This document shows, in pieces, positions 45,262-53,994 of a stretch of 64,000 bases of DNA; position 1 is the stretch's first letter, and each line of letters begins with the position of its first letter. Location of the stretch: positions 248,001 through 312,000 of the forward strand of contig NZ_CP086137.1 of NCBI RefSeq assembly GCF_017565645.3, read 5' to 3'. Origin of the DNA: Bradyrhizobium barranii subsp. barranii (lineage in GTDB: Bacteria > Pseudomonadota > Alphaproteobacteria > Rhizobiales > Xanthobacteraceae). Made by a program: the position numbers and the translations under genes. Under the pieces are notes generated by a model. It saw nothing but the letters and a program-made list of their open reading frames with translations. It was not told where the DNA came from and ran no database searches.

Positions 45262-46476
45262 ATGGCGATCTTAGCGGAAGATTCGGCTACCATCAGCGAG
45301 ACTGCGTCTGCGCGGATCACTCGGCACGCGGGCATTCTTTCCGGCCAGCTTCGCTCGCTCGCGACAACTCTTTTCCCGCCTTCGGCGAGCAAGTCGCTCC
45401 GGTCGTTCACCTCTGGAGAGGTTGCGCGAATTGCGGGCGTGTCCGATGGGTACCTTCGGCAGCTCTCTCTTGACGGACTTGGACCGACGCCAGCGACAGG
45501 AACCGGGGGGCGACGGTCTTACACTCTGGGTCAGATTCATGAGTTGCGCGAGTATCTAGCCACTGCGCGGCCGCGCGAAGCAATGGAATTCCTTCCGCGC
45601 CGGCGCCCAGGCGACAAGCTCCAAATCATCACCGTCGCAAACTTCAAAGGCGGCTCCGCCAAGACGACGACGGCATTGTATCTGTCGCAATACCTCGCCC
45701 TTGCCGGCTTTCGGGTCCTCGCGATTGACCTCGATCCGCAAGCTTCGCTTTCAGCAATGTTCGGGTACCAACCCGAGTTTGACATTGGGGCGAACGAAAC
45801 CCTGTACGGGGCCATCCGATATGACGAACATCGCCGGCCACTGCGCGAGATTGTCCGGCCGACCTATTTTGACGGGATAGGGCTCGTTCCAGGCAATCTC
45901 GAGCTTATGGAGTTTGAGCACACTACGCCTCGAGCAATGGTCGAGCGGCGAGAACGCGGACACGACCTGTTCTTTCGCCGCGTCGCCAGTGCCATCGACC
46001 AGGTTGCAGACGAATACGACGTCGTTGTTATCGACTGCCCACCCCAACTTGGTTACCTGACCATGGGCGCGCTAAACGCGGCGACCGCTATGCTCGTGAC
46101 CATCCATCCGCAGATGGTCGATGTCGCATCCATGAGCCAATTTCTTCTCATGACGTCGGATCTCATGTCCGTCATCGAAGAAGCTGGCGGGCGCCTCGAT
46201 CACGATTTCATCCGGTACGTCATCACGCGTCACGATCCCAATGACGTGCCTGAAGCTCAAATCGTGGCGCTCCTCCGCACCCTCTTTGGTTCAGATGTGC
46301 TCCAGGCGACTGTGTGGAAATCGACCGCGATCGCCAATGCTGGTCTCACCAAGCAATCACTTTATGAGCTGGAGCGCGGCGCCGTAGGGCGGGGCGCCTA
46401 CGACCGAGCATTAGAATCGGTCGACGCGGTCAATGCCGAAATCGCGCAACTTCTTAAGAAGGTGTGGGGTCGATGA
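45262..46476 (+). CDS. repA: RepA, ParA-type partition ATPase of the repABC operon
   Basis: 404 residues from ATG 45262; an in-frame TTG at 45250 is less likely. A MerR-like helix-turn-helix (SFTSGEVARIAGVSDGYLRQ, about 48-67) precedes the deviant Walker A FKGGSAKTTTALYL (about 128-141), Walker A' LAIDLDPQASLS, and Walker B YDVVVIDCPPQLG. The N-terminal DNA-binding domain and length are those of type Ib/RepA proteins, which segregate the plasmid with RepB and repress the operon. The stop overlaps repB by ATGA. Confidence 0.96.
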   Translation: MAILAEDSATISETASARITRHAGILSGQLRSLATTLFPPSASKSLRSFTSGEVARIAGVSDGYLRQLSLDGLGPTPATGTGGRRSYTLGQIHELREYLATARPREAMEFLPRRRPGDKLQIITVANFKGGSAKTTTALYLSQYLALAGFRVLAIDLDPQASLSAMFGYQPEFDIGANETLYGAIRYDEHRRPLREIVRPTYFDGIGLVPGNLELMEFEHTTPRAMVERRERGHDLFFRRVASAIDQVADEYDVVVIDCPPQLGYLTMGALNAATAMLVTIHPQMVDVASMSQFLLMTSDLMSVIEEAGGRLDHDFIRYVITRHDPNDVPEAQIVALLRTLFGSDVLQATVWKSTAIANAGLTKQSLYELERGAVGRGAYDRALESVDAVNAEIAQLLKKVWGR

Positions 46477-47492
46477 GCAAACGTACTGACACGATCAAGA
46501 GCCTTTTCACGGCCCCGCAATCAAGTGCGTTGTCAGCTGACAACATGCCCGCTGCCTTGCCGCGGGTCTCGTCGGGCTCGGTTCGCTCGTTGAAAGACTC
46601 TTTCTCCGAAGTGGAGAAAGAGAACGAGGAACTTCGCGAACGAATTGCATCCGGGGCGGTGATACTTGAAATCGACCCCTCGCTCGTCGATCCGTCACCG
46701 CTGGCCGACCGTTTTCGCGATCAGGATGATAGCTCGTTCGAAGCGCTCAAACAGTCGATCGCACAGCGTGGCCAAGAGGTGCCCATTCTCGTTCGGGAGC
46801 ATCCTGAAGCGAAAGGGCGCTATCAGAGCGCCTATGGTCATCGCCGCGTCCGCGCCACGCGCGAACTAGGTATTTCCGTCAAAGCGATTCTGCGATCGTT
46901 GTCAGATGAAGCGCTTGTCGTGGCGCAAGGACTCGAGAACGCACCGCGCGAAGATTTGAGTTTCATTGAGCGCGCCAGCTTCGCGATGCATATCGAGGAT
47001 GCCGGGCATAGCCGCTCAGTCGTGCAGGATGCGTTGTCGGTCGATCGGGCGGAGGCCTCGAAACTTCTTGCCGTGGCTCGATCGGTTCCTGCCGAGGTCA
47101 TTCAAGCGATCGGGAAAGCTCCGAAAGTTGGCCGCGGCCGTTGGCAGTCATTCGCTGAATTGATCAAGGATTCCGCGGCGCTCAAACGGGTCAGAGCGGC
47201 GATCGCCGAACCTAAATTTGCAGAGCGCGAAACCGACGCACGATTTCTTGCAGCATTCTCCGCGGCAACCCGTCCATCTCGCGGGGAGCCCTCGAAAGAG
47301 CCGGACGAGAAGCCGGTCTTTTCCGTGTCCGGGGAAAAGATTGCGCACGTGCGTCAGGCCGAGCGCGAATTGAAGCTTACCATCGACAAGAATGTCTCGA
47401 CGACATTCGCGGCATTTCTTGTGGACCAACTCCCGGCCCTGTTCGACGCCTTTTCCAAGAAGAGCAGTGGTCAGGAAAGTACCGAGGCCTGA
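46473..47492 (+). CDS. repB: RepB, centromere-binding partition protein
   Basis: 339 residues from ATG 46473 (ATGA overlap with repA). ParB-like: ALKQSIAQRGQEVPILVREH and YGHRRVRATRELGISVKAIL (about 90-140) form the nuclease-like N-domain, IERASFAMHIEDAGHSRSVV and the following segment the KorB-like helix-turn-helix. One partition palindrome is embedded in its 5' coding region and read as ALSADNM. RepB binds these sites and RepA for plasmid segregation. Confidence 0.96.
   Translation: MSKRTDTIKSLFTAPQSSALSADNMPAALPRVSSGSVRSLKDSFSEVEKENEELRERIASGAVILEIDPSLVDPSPLADRFRDQDDSSFEALKQSIAQRGQEVPILVREHPEAKGRYQSAYGHRRVRATRELGISVKAILRSLSDEALVVAQGLENAPREDLSFIERASFAMHIEDAGHSRSVVQDALSVDRAEASKLLAVARSVPAEVIQAIGKAPKVGRGRWQSFAELIKDSAALKRVRAAIAEPKFAERETDARFLAAFSAATRPSRGEPSKEPDEKPVFSVSGEKIAHVRQAERELKLTIDKNVSTTFAAFLVDQLPALFDAFSKKSSGQESTEA
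46529..46544. promoter_or_regulatory. parS-type site 4, inside repB
   Basis: GTTGTCAGCTGACAAC, perfect, at codons 19-24 of repB. It confirms that the palindrome is the cognate RepB target of this operon, since embedded or adjacent sites are usual for repABC plasmids. Confidence 0.9.
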
Positions 47493-47534
47493 CGGTCTCG
47501 TCCGTAAACACGAACCAGGAGCAGACAAGGCAAA

Positions 47535-47587
47535 AGAAAAAGGCCCCCGAAACGGAGTTCCGGAAGCCCTTCTCTTCAAGTTTGGCG
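47535..47587 (-). ncRNA. Antisense ctRNA (incompatibility RNA) of repABC
   Basis: In the repB-repC gap the minus strand has TTGACT (complement of 47617-47622), a 17-base spacer, and TTCTCT (complement of 47594-47599). Transcription would start near 47587 and end at a hairpin of 12 pairs with a 3-base loop (47542-47568) followed by TTTTTC. Length (about 50 nt), position and orientation match the ctRNA that controls RepC in this plasmid family. The same stem can form in the mRNA and affect repC translation. Confidence 0.8.
47542..47568 (-). terminator. Intrinsic terminator of the ctRNA
   Basis: On the minus strand, GGCTTCCGGAAC, loop TCC, GTTTCGGGGGCC (twelve pairs, three of them G-U) is followed by TTTTTCTTTTG. 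A textbook factor-independent terminator. Confidence 0.85.
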
Positions 47588-47593
47588 ACTGAC

Positions 47594-47622
47594 AGAGAAT
47601 CACTTTCGCGAATCGCAGTCAA
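47594..47622 (-). promoter_or_regulatory. ctRNA promoter candidate
   Basis: The -35 TTGACT is one base off consensus; the -10 TTCTCT is weaker; the spacing is 17 bases. It directs transcription away from repC across the gap. Confidence 0.65.
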
Positions 47623-47688
47623 GAGTTTCCACGCGATTTTATCGTCGTTTCGGCGAGCGGATTTTCTTTGCCCAACTGAGGCAAAGAC

Positions 47689-48921
47689 ATGCAGTCACAC
47701 TCTCCAACGACGCCCTTTGGGCGGCGATCGCTGACGCTTGCCCATGTGGCAAGCCAGATGGTCGCAACGGAACGTCCTCCCGAAAAGATCGTGCACAAAT
47801 GGAAGATCTTCCACGCCATCTGCACGGCACGGCCGCGCCTTGGGGTGTCGGAGCGCGCGCTCTCGGTGCTAAACGCACTCCTAACCTTCCATCCCGAGAC
47901 CGCGCTGACAGGAGAGGATGACCTGATCGTCTTCCCCTCGAACCATCAGCTCGCGCGGCGAGCGCACGGCATGCCGGCATCGACGCTGCGACGCCACCTC
48001 GCTGTGCTGGTCGACGCGGGGCTAATCGTTCGGCGCGACAGTCCAAATGGCAAGCGATATGCGCGGAAGGACGATGCTGGCGAAATCGAGCTCGCGTTCG
48101 GCTTCGATCTGTCACCGCTCGTCGTGCGCTCGGAAGAGTTCGAGAGCCTGGCGGCCGATATCGAAGCCGAGGCCCGCGCACTCAAGCTCGTGCGTGAGCG
48201 GATTACACTGTGCCGGCGCGACATCGGGAAGATGATTGCAACTGGCATGGAGGAAGCCGTCCCGACGCGAAGGGGAGGGCAGGGGCCTGCCGATTGGAAG
48301 GTCGTGCACGCTGCCTTCCGCGCGATCGTCGATCAGATTCCGCGCACCGCGACGCGCCAGGAGCTCGAGCCGATCGCCGACGAGTTGTCTCAGCTCGCCG
48401 ACGACGTACTCAATCTTCTGGAAACACATGTCAAATCCAAGAATCCGAGCGCCAATGAGTCCCATTCTGAGCACCACATACAGAATTCAAATCCAGATAC
48501 CCTCATTGACCTTGAACCTAGCCTTCGAGAAGGCAGGGCGGCGGGAGCTGAGCCAAGGCCTCAACCATCGCGAGTCGGGGAGGGGACGTATCCGTTGGGA
48601 ATGGTCCTGAGTGCATGCCCGGACATCGTCGACTATGCGAAGGGCGGGCTTTCGAACTGGCGCGATTTCCTGGCCACAGCGGCCGTTGTACGATCGATGC
48701 TGGGGATCAGTCCGAGCGCCTGGGAGGAGGCGCAAAAGGTTATGGGCGAGGTGCCTGCAGCCATCGTCGTCGCGTGTATCCTGCAGCGCGGGACGGCGAT
48801 CAATTCCGCTGGCGGTTATCTGCGCGGTCTAACGCGAAAAGCCGAGGTCGGCGAATTTTCGCTTGGTCCAATCCTGATGGCGCAGATCAATTCTCGCCGG
48901 CGAGACAAGCAGAGGGCGTGA
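47689..48921 (+). CDS. repC: RepC replication initiator
   Basis: 410 residues from ATG 47689. The N-terminal winged-helix domain (VLNALLTFHPETAL, VFPSNHQLARRAHGMPASTL, RRHLAVLVDAGLIVRRDSPN) and GKRYARKDDAGEIELAFGFD are the conserved RepC opening. The C-terminal domain has WRDFLATAAVVRSMLGISPS and AGGYLRGLTRKAEVGEFSLG, also standard. In repABC replicons the origin lies within repC itself. Length is normal and the frame intact, so the replicon is probably functional. Confidence 0.96.
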   Translation: MQSHSPTTPFGRRSLTLAHVASQMVATERPPEKIVHKWKIFHAICTARPRLGVSERALSVLNALLTFHPETALTGEDDLIVFPSNHQLARRAHGMPASTLRRHLAVLVDAGLIVRRDSPNGKRYARKDDAGEIELAFGFDLSPLVVRSEEFESLAADIEAEARALKLVRERITLCRRDIGKMIATGMEEAVPTRRGGQGPADWKVVHAAFRAIVDQIPRTATRQELEPIADELSQLADDVLNLLETHVKSKNPSANESHSEHHIQNSNPDTLIDLEPSLREGRAAGAEPRPQPSRVGEGTYPLGMVLSACPDIVDYAKGGLSNWRDFLATAAVVRSMLGISPSAWEEAQKVMGEVPAAIVVACILQRGTAINSAGGYLRGLTRKAEVGEFSLGPILMAQINSRRRDKQRA

Positions 48922-49028
48922 GGCGATGAGGCGCCGTTCCCAGACTTTGCCTCTTCGTGTGATCGAAACACCCCCACTGACCCGGCTTCTGCGCTGTGTC
49001 GATGCAAGGCCGTTCGGAGAGATTCGTC

Positions 49029-49448
49029 ATGGCAAAACACCCTCCAATCACGCTCGCGCCATTTTTCCAGCCTGGCGATGAAGGCGCCGCGGAGCAACGG
49101 ATGTACGTGGCAGGATTCGCGGACGAGGCGGGCGAGGCCTGGGGGACGCTGATTCCGTTGGATGCGGAGATGGTCGAGCACGCCATTCTGGGGCAACAGA
49201 CTTTCACCGTCTGGTGCAATTCCGACGGACGCATCCAATCGCAGCCGACCAGCGATAGCGTTTTTGAGGATCTTCTGGAGAAAGATCAATTGAAGGAGAC
49301 GCCCCTCGATGAGCTCGTCGCCGAAGCCATCGAGCAGGGCAAGAATGAACCCAATGATGACATCCTCGATATGTTCGAGACCCTGCATGAGCGGCTGGTG
49401 CGGGCGCAGGGCATGGTCGCTGACGAGATCGCGCGGCGCAGGCGCTGA
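49029..49448 (+). CDS. Hypothetical acidic plasmid protein
   Basis: 139 residues from ATG 49029, with GGAGAG upstream. An N-terminal beta-rich part (APFFQPGDEGAAEQRMYVAG, GTLIPLDAEMVEHAILGQQT) is followed by acidic helices (DELVAEAIEQGKNEPNDDIL) and a basic tail RRRR. No known domain, signal or membrane segment. It is the first gene after repC, separated by 107 bases, and may be read from its own promoter. Confidence 0.7.
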   Translation: MAKHPPITLAPFFQPGDEGAAEQRMYVAGFADEAGEAWGTLIPLDAEMVEHAILGQQTFTVWCNSDGRIQSQPTSDSVFEDLLEKDQLKETPLDELVAEAIEQGKNEPNDDILDMFETLHERLVRAQGMVADEIARRRR

Positions 49449-49587
49449 CTCCTCGCGCCGCAGTCAGCGCGGTTCAGTGCTGTAGGGTCAGCTTGTACTA
49501 ACGCGAGCACCGCGACCGCGCGCGGCCGATACCCGGACCGGTCGATGAAACAAGAAAACCGACGACCGGGCCTGGCTCCGATTAGTC

Positions 49588-49788
49588 TTAAGCTTCGCCG
49601 GAGCCGGAAAACAGCACCGTCGGTGGCGTCGCGCGCGGCGGCGGGAGAGTCCGAGCGCCCGGGGCTCCCGGTTTGCTCTTGAGATCGTATCGCTGGGCCA
49701 GGTCGAGTAGCCGCCGCTTGGTGAACGGGTCCGCGTACTCCGCCAGATCGCGCGCCCGCTGTGCGAAGCCTCTATAAAATTCTTCCAC
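49588..49788 (-). CDS. Small conserved hypothetical protein
   Basis: 66 residues from GTG 49788. EEFYRGFAQRARDLAEYADP then FTKRRLLDLAQRYDLKSKPG is a pattern I know from many short Bradyrhizobium proteins of unknown function (F-Y-R-x-x-A-x-x-x-R-x-x-A...P-x-x-x-R-x-L-L). The Pro-rich tail is variable. It stands alone. Confidence 0.65.
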   Translation of the reverse strand: MEEFYRGFAQRARDLAEYADPFTKRRLLDLAQRYDLKSKPGAPGARTLPPPRATPPTVLFSGSGEA

Positions 49789-49936
49789 GACGCAACCCCC
49801 GCAACATCACTGAAAATCGGATTTCAACGTGAGACGCACTCCGCGTCAAGCGGCCTGGTGCATGCGGACAATTTTCGGCGATTTACTTGTGCTCGCGGCG
49901 CACGGGGAACTAAGCTGGTCCCGGCAGGCAAAAATC

Positions 49937-50086
49937 ATGACTCCGCTCTACCTCAGCCGGAAGCTGGGCCCGAAGTGCGGTAAGCCGATGACGGCCGTGC
50001 CCGACGACCTCGCGCCCGGCGGGCCGCGCTACGTCTGCGTGGTCTGCGAGGACGATCCGCTGCGCGATCCCCTCGCCCGGAAGTAG
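49937..50086 (+). CDS. Very small zinc-knuckle-like protein
   Basis: 49 residues from ATG 49937: MTPLYLSRKLGPKCGKPMTA, then RYVCVVCEDDPLRDPL. Cys at KCG and CVVC suggest a single zinc site. The upstream open frame is dropped because the family-like start is here. Similar short proteins occur in rhizobia, by memory only. Confidence 0.5.
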   Translation: MTPLYLSRKLGPKCGKPMTAVPDDLAPGGPRYVCVVCEDDPLRDPLARK

Positions 50087-50829
50087 TCGGAAAGCCCGCT
50101 GCGACCGCCGGCCAAATAACGTTCGGGTTGAATCGAGCCCGGCAGCCGGATTGCTGCAGAGGCCGATTGCGCTCACAACCCTCTCCGACGATGTGGAGTG
50201 GCAACCCGAACGCCCAGCTTCGTTCCATCGCGCGTGCCGGCGGAATCGTCCCGGACTCGGAGGCCGGCATGCCAAGCGACGGTAGCATCTGTTTTACGCC
50301 TCGCGGGGCGCTCGGTCGCATGGATGCGGTGGGCGGGTTGCATCCACATGGCGAGTACGTTGCCAGCCTCGTTATCGATCTTGCGCTGGCAACTTCGACG
50401 GCTACGCCGAAATGCTGACGGTGACGATCTCCATTGCGGGTGATGCGCGCCGTCCAGGTGACCTATTAAGGTGAGCTGCATTTTGCTTGCCGCGCCCATT
50501 GCCTGAGATCCGAATGGCCGAACGGATCGGGGCCGCCTGTCTTCATTCCATGTGGTTTAGCGACGGGCGCACCCATCACCATCCTCGATAGAGGCTGGTC
50601 TGACCGAAGGCCGATCCCGCTTCGCGGGCTCTCGATCTTGTCCCTGCAACGTCCGTCCTCGACTTTCTTCACCTGGCGCTGCGCACCATTCCTCGCGGTC
50701 CAAGAAAGTCGAGGCCGGCCGCCCTCCATTTCATTTCGGCCCTTTGGGTGCAGGTCGATCGCCTCCGGTCTCACGACCGCCATCGAGGTCGCGATCGGCG
50801 CGGCCCGAGAAAACCAAGGGAATGAGACA
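50087..50829. other. No gene recognised upstream of the intact DUF736 gene
   Basis: About 740 bases. Open frames exist on both strands but overlap each other and look like shadow frames (Arg/Pro/Ser-rich, no ribosome binding site). The part just before 50830 probably holds the promoter of the DUF736 gene. Nothing repeated or structured was found. Confidence 0.4.
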
Positions 50830-51141
50830 ATGGCTACCATCGGCACCTTCACGTCCACGGGCAATGGCTTCTCCGGCGCGATCAAGACGCTCAACCTCAA
50901 CGTCAAGGCCAAGCTGATCCGCGTCGACACCCCTTCCGACAAGGGACCGCACTTCCGCATCTACTCCGGCAACGTCGAGTTGGGCGCCGCCTGGCAGAAG
51001 ACCGCCAAGGACACCGAGCGCGACTACCTCTCCGTCAAGCTGGACGATCCGAGCTTCCCGGCTCCGATCTACGCCACCCTGATCGAAGTCGAAGGTGCGG
51101 AAGGCCTGCAACTGATCTGGTCTCGGCCGAACCGGGACTGA
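50830..51141 (+). CDS. DUF736 protein, intact
   Basis: 103 residues from ATG 50830. [20 protein letters not shown] opens the family; [20 protein letters not shown] and [20 protein letters not shown] follow, ending IWSRPNRD. It is the intact paralog of the truncated gene at 35704. DUF736 genes sit near conjugation and single-strand-binding functions on alphaproteobacterial plasmids; the role is unproven. A hairpin and then a 47-residue gene follow. Confidence 0.92.
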   Translation: MATIGTFTSTGNGFSGAIKTLNLNVKAKLIRVDTPSDKGPHFRIYSGNVELGAAWQKTAKDTERDYLSVKLDDPSFPAPIYATLIEVEGAEGLQLIWSRPNRD

Positions 51142-51155
51142 AGCTCCAGGAAATC

Positions 51156-51177
51156 GGCTCCGCCGCAAGGCGGGGCC
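51156..51177 (+). terminator. Hairpin after the intact DUF736 gene
   Basis: GGCTCCGCC, loop GCAA, GGCGGGGCC: nine pairs with one G-U. Nearly the same hairpin follows the truncated DUF736 gene, so it is a conserved part of that unit. Confidence 0.65.
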
Positions 51178-51203
51178 CGCTCCCTTCTACCGGAGATGCG
51201 ATC

Positions 51204-51347
51204 ATGATCGTCGACACCATTGAAGAATTGCGCGCCGAGCTGCGCGAATGCCTGTTCACGCCGGCGGAGCGCATGGCGCTCGAAGTCGAATTGGCCGAAC
51301 TCATCCGCCAACGCAACAAAGCGCTCGCAGCCGAGGAGCGGGCATAA
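51204..51347 (+). CDS. 47-residue helical protein downstream of DUF736
   Basis: ATG 51204 with GGAG at 51192. The product ([47 protein letters not shown]) is a predicted helical hairpin or coiled coil with regular Leu spacing. It is too short for most gene callers. It follows the DUF736 gene closely (62 bases), so the two may be co-expressed or attenuated by the hairpin between them. Confidence 0.6.
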   Translation: MIVDTIEELRAELRECLFTPAERMALEVELAELIRQRNKALAAEERA

Positions 51348-51568
51348 GCCCCGTCCTCTTGCATCTTGCGATGCACCTTCATTACGGTCCGCTCCTGCGC
51401 GTTTCGCGGGATCGTGAGCGCGGATTTCAGGGGATCGTGAGCAGAGATTTCAGACGATCGTGAGCAACGATTTCGCGGGATCGTGAGCAAGGCTTTCGGA
51501 GCCTTGCAGCGCTTCGGCCGACAACTCAACCGGCTTAGGGATGACCTCGTGGTTAACGAGGAAGTCCA

Positions 51569-53110
51569 ATGCCTACCCAGAGATTGTCGATGCGCCGGAT
51601 CAAGGAAGTCCTTCGGTTAAAACATTTTCAAGGCCTGCCAGAGCGGGCCATCGCGCGGAGCGTGGGCGTCAGCAACGGCGTTGTGCACAGCTACCTGAGC
51701 CGCGCCCGCTCTGCTGGGTTGAGCTGGCCGCTTCCGGAGGGAATGACCGATGAAGACCTGGAGCTTTTGCTTTTCCCGGCCCCACGACCAGCGTCTCAGA
51801 GCCCGCAGCGGCCGGTGCCCGACTGGAGCTACATCGATAAAGAGCTCCGCCGGCGCAACGTAACCCGTCGCCTGCTCTGGGAGGAGTATCGCGCCGTTAA
51901 TCCCGACGGTTTCGGGTACACGTGGTTCTGCACTACCTACGAGGCCTGGAAGGGGCGGGTCCGACCTTCGATGCGGCAGATTCATCTGGGCGGCGAGAAG
52001 GTGTTCGTGGATTTCGCCGGCGACACCATCGACATCGTCGATCCGCTGACCGGGGAAGTGCAGCCGATGAAGCTGTTCGTCGCGGCGATGGGCGCTTCGA
52101 ACTACACCTACGCCGAGGCCTGCCCCAGCGAGAGCTTGGCCGACTGGATCCGGGCCCACGTCAACTTGTTCACGTTTTTGAGCGGAACGCCGACGTTCGT
52201 GGTCTGCGACAACCTCAAAGCCGCCGTCAGCAACCCCGACCGCTACGATCCCGGCCTCAATCGCACTTATGCCGAGATGGCGAGCCATTACGGCACGGCC
52301 ATTCTCGCCGCACGGCCGCGGCGCCCAAAAGACAAGGCGAAGGTCGAGGTCGCGGTGCAAATCGCCCAGCGCTGGATTCTGGCCCGGCTGCGCAATCAGC
52401 GCTTCTTTTCCCGGGCCGAGCTCAACGCCGCCATCAAGACACTCGTCGACGAACTCAATGCTCGTCAAATGCGTGGCTTCGGCTCAAGCCGCGCCGAACT
52501 GTTTGCCGAACTCGACAAACCCAAGCTAACCCCGCTGCCAGATCAGCCTTATGCCTTCGCACGCTGGAAGCGCTGCCGCCTCGCTCCCGATTATCATGTC
52601 GAGGTCGACGGCCATTGGTACTCCGCGCCGTATCGTCTGATTGGCGAGCTGGTCGATGCCCGTATCGACGATCGGACGGTCGAGATCTTCCACAAGGGCC
52701 AGCGGATCGCCAGCCATGCCCGCGCGCCCAACCGACGCGGACACACCACCATCGCCGACCACATGCCGAGCGCCCATCGCCGCTACGGCAAATGGACCCC
52801 CGCCGCGGTGATCGCCGCCGGCGAGCGGATCGGTCCTTCGACAGCAGCGTTTTTCCAGGCCGTGATCGACGCCCGGCCCCATCCAGAACAAGGCTTTCGA
52901 ACCTGCCTTGGCATTCTGGCGCTCGTCAAAAGCTACGGCGCCGAACGCCTCGACGCAGCCTGCCGGAGGGGCATCCTCATCAAGGCGCGCTCCGTCGCCT
53001 CGATTAGATCGATCCTCCAGAACGGCCTCGATCGCACGTTCTTCGACGAATCTTTCGAGCACCAGCCCCTGCGCCACGGCAATATCCGCGGACGCGACTA
53101 CTTCCACTGA
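51569..53110 (+). CDS. istA: IstA transposase (IS21)
   Basis: 513 residues. An N-terminal helix-turn-helix (RIKEVLRLKHFQGLPERAIA, RSVGVSNGVVHSYLSRARSA) is followed by the DDE integrase core: first Asp in GEKVFVDFAGDTIDIVD (about 142-158), second in TFVVCDNLKAAVSNPD (about 209-224), Glu in DKAKVEVAVQIAQRWI (about 254-269). The C-terminal domain has WYSAPYRLIGELVDAR. The frame is intact and length normal. Confidence 0.95.
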   Translation: MPTQRLSMRRIKEVLRLKHFQGLPERAIARSVGVSNGVVHSYLSRARSAGLSWPLPEGMTDEDLELLLFPAPRPASQSPQRPVPDWSYIDKELRRRNVTRRLLWEEYRAVNPDGFGYTWFCTTYEAWKGRVRPSMRQIHLGGEKVFVDFAGDTIDIVDPLTGEVQPMKLFVAAMGASNYTYAEACPSESLADWIRAHVNLFTFLSGTPTFVVCDNLKAAVSNPDRYDPGLNRTYAEMASHYGTAILAARPRRPKDKAKVEVAVQIAQRWILARLRNQRFFSRAELNAAIKTLVDELNARQMRGFGSSRAELFAELDKPKLTPLPDQPYAFARWKRCRLAPDYHVEVDGHWYSAPYRLIGELVDARIDDRTVEIFHKGQRIASHARAPNRRGHTTIADHMPSAHRRYGKWTPAAVIAAGERIGPSTAAFFQAVIDARPHPEQGFRTCLGILALVKSYGAERLDAACRRGILIKARSVASIRSILQNGLDRTFFDESFEHQPLRHGNIRGRDYFH

Positions 53111-53128
53111 AGCAAGGAGAGACCCGGC

Positions 53129-53890
53129 ATGCTTAACCACCCAACCCACGAACGGCTGATCGAGCTTGGCCTGACCGGAATGGCCAAGGCCTTCGAGGAG
53201 CAGCGCCGATCGCCCGATCTCGAAGCCCTGCCGTTCGAAGATCGCATCGGCCTGTTGGTCGACCGCGAAGCCGCCGAACGCGACACCAGGCGGCTCACCA
53301 CGCGCCTCAAGATCGCCGCACTGCGCCAGACTGCTTGCGTCGAGGACGTCGATCTGCGCACCCCGCGGGGCATCGACCGCGCCGTTTTCGCCAAACTCGT
53401 CGAAGGTCGCTGGATCGATCGCCACGAGAATTTGCTCGTCACCGGGGCAACCGGCCTGGGCAAAAGTTGGTTAGCCTGCGCGCTCGGCCACAAGGCCTGC
53501 CGCGACAACCGATCAGTCCTCTATCATCGCGTTCCAAGGCTGTTCGAGGCGCTCGCGCTCGCGCGCGGAGACGGACGTTACGCTCGGCTCCTCAAAAGCC
53601 TCGGCCGCGCTCAGCTTCTGATTTTGGATGATTGGGGACTATCGGTGCTCACCGCCGCGGAACGCCGCGATCTGCTCGAAATCCTCGAGGACCGCCATGG
53701 CCGCGCATCCACCATCGTCACAAGTCAGCTCCCCGTGGACACCTGGCATGGAGCCATTGGGGACCCCACGGTCGCCGACGCCATTCTCGATCGCCTCGTC
53801 CACAACGCCCACCGCCTCCAGCTCACCGGAGAAAGCATGCGAAAACGCAGCGCCAAAACCATCACCCTTGACGGCCAACCAGAACACTGA
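53129..53890 (+). CDS. istB: IstB helper ATPase (IS21)
   Basis: 253 residues, AAA+ type related to DnaC. Walker A GATGLGKSWLACAL (about 108-121), Walker B LLILDDWGLSVL (about 165-176), and sensor STIVTSQLPVDTWH (about 197-210). It follows istA by 18 bases with AAGGAGAG as ribosome binding site. IstB aids target capture by IstA. Intact. Confidence 0.95.
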   Translation: MLNHPTHERLIELGLTGMAKAFEEQRRSPDLEALPFEDRIGLLVDREAAERDTRRLTTRLKIAALRQTACVEDVDLRTPRGIDRAVFAKLVEGRWIDRHENLLVTGATGLGKSWLACALGHKACRDNRSVLYHRVPRLFEALALARGDGRYARLLKSLGRAQLLILDDWGLSVLTAAERRDLLEILEDRHGRASTIVTSQLPVDTWHGAIGDPTVADAILDRLVHNAHRLQLTGESMRKRSAKTITLDGQPEH

Positions 53891-53994
53891 CTCTATCTCC
53901 CATCGGCCGTAGCGGGCTGCTCACGATCGTCTGAATTCAGTGCTCACGATCGCGCGAAATCGATGCTCACGATCCGTGAAATCCGCACCGCTCC

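Larger units (their letters stand above)
51396..53987. mobile_element. IS21-family element, complete
   Basis: About 2.59 kb from TG at 51396 to CA at 53987, flanked by a 7-bp duplication CCGCTCC (51389-51395 and 53988-53994). Each end has several copies of GATCGTGAGC spaced about 20-25 bases: four at the left, three inverted at the right. These are the multiple transposase-binding sites characteristic of IS21. It carries istA and istB on the plus strand. Confidence 0.9.

Noticed and set aside
50466..50960. A 164-codon minus-strand frame before the DUF736 gene
   Set aside because: Overlaps the DUF736 start antisense, with no start signal or motif.
51407..51500. Repeated GATCGTGAGC units that look like iterons or a short CRISPR array
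   Set aside because: They are mirrored at 53920-53975 and lie at the two ends of the IS21 element, where multiple transposase-binding sites are expected.
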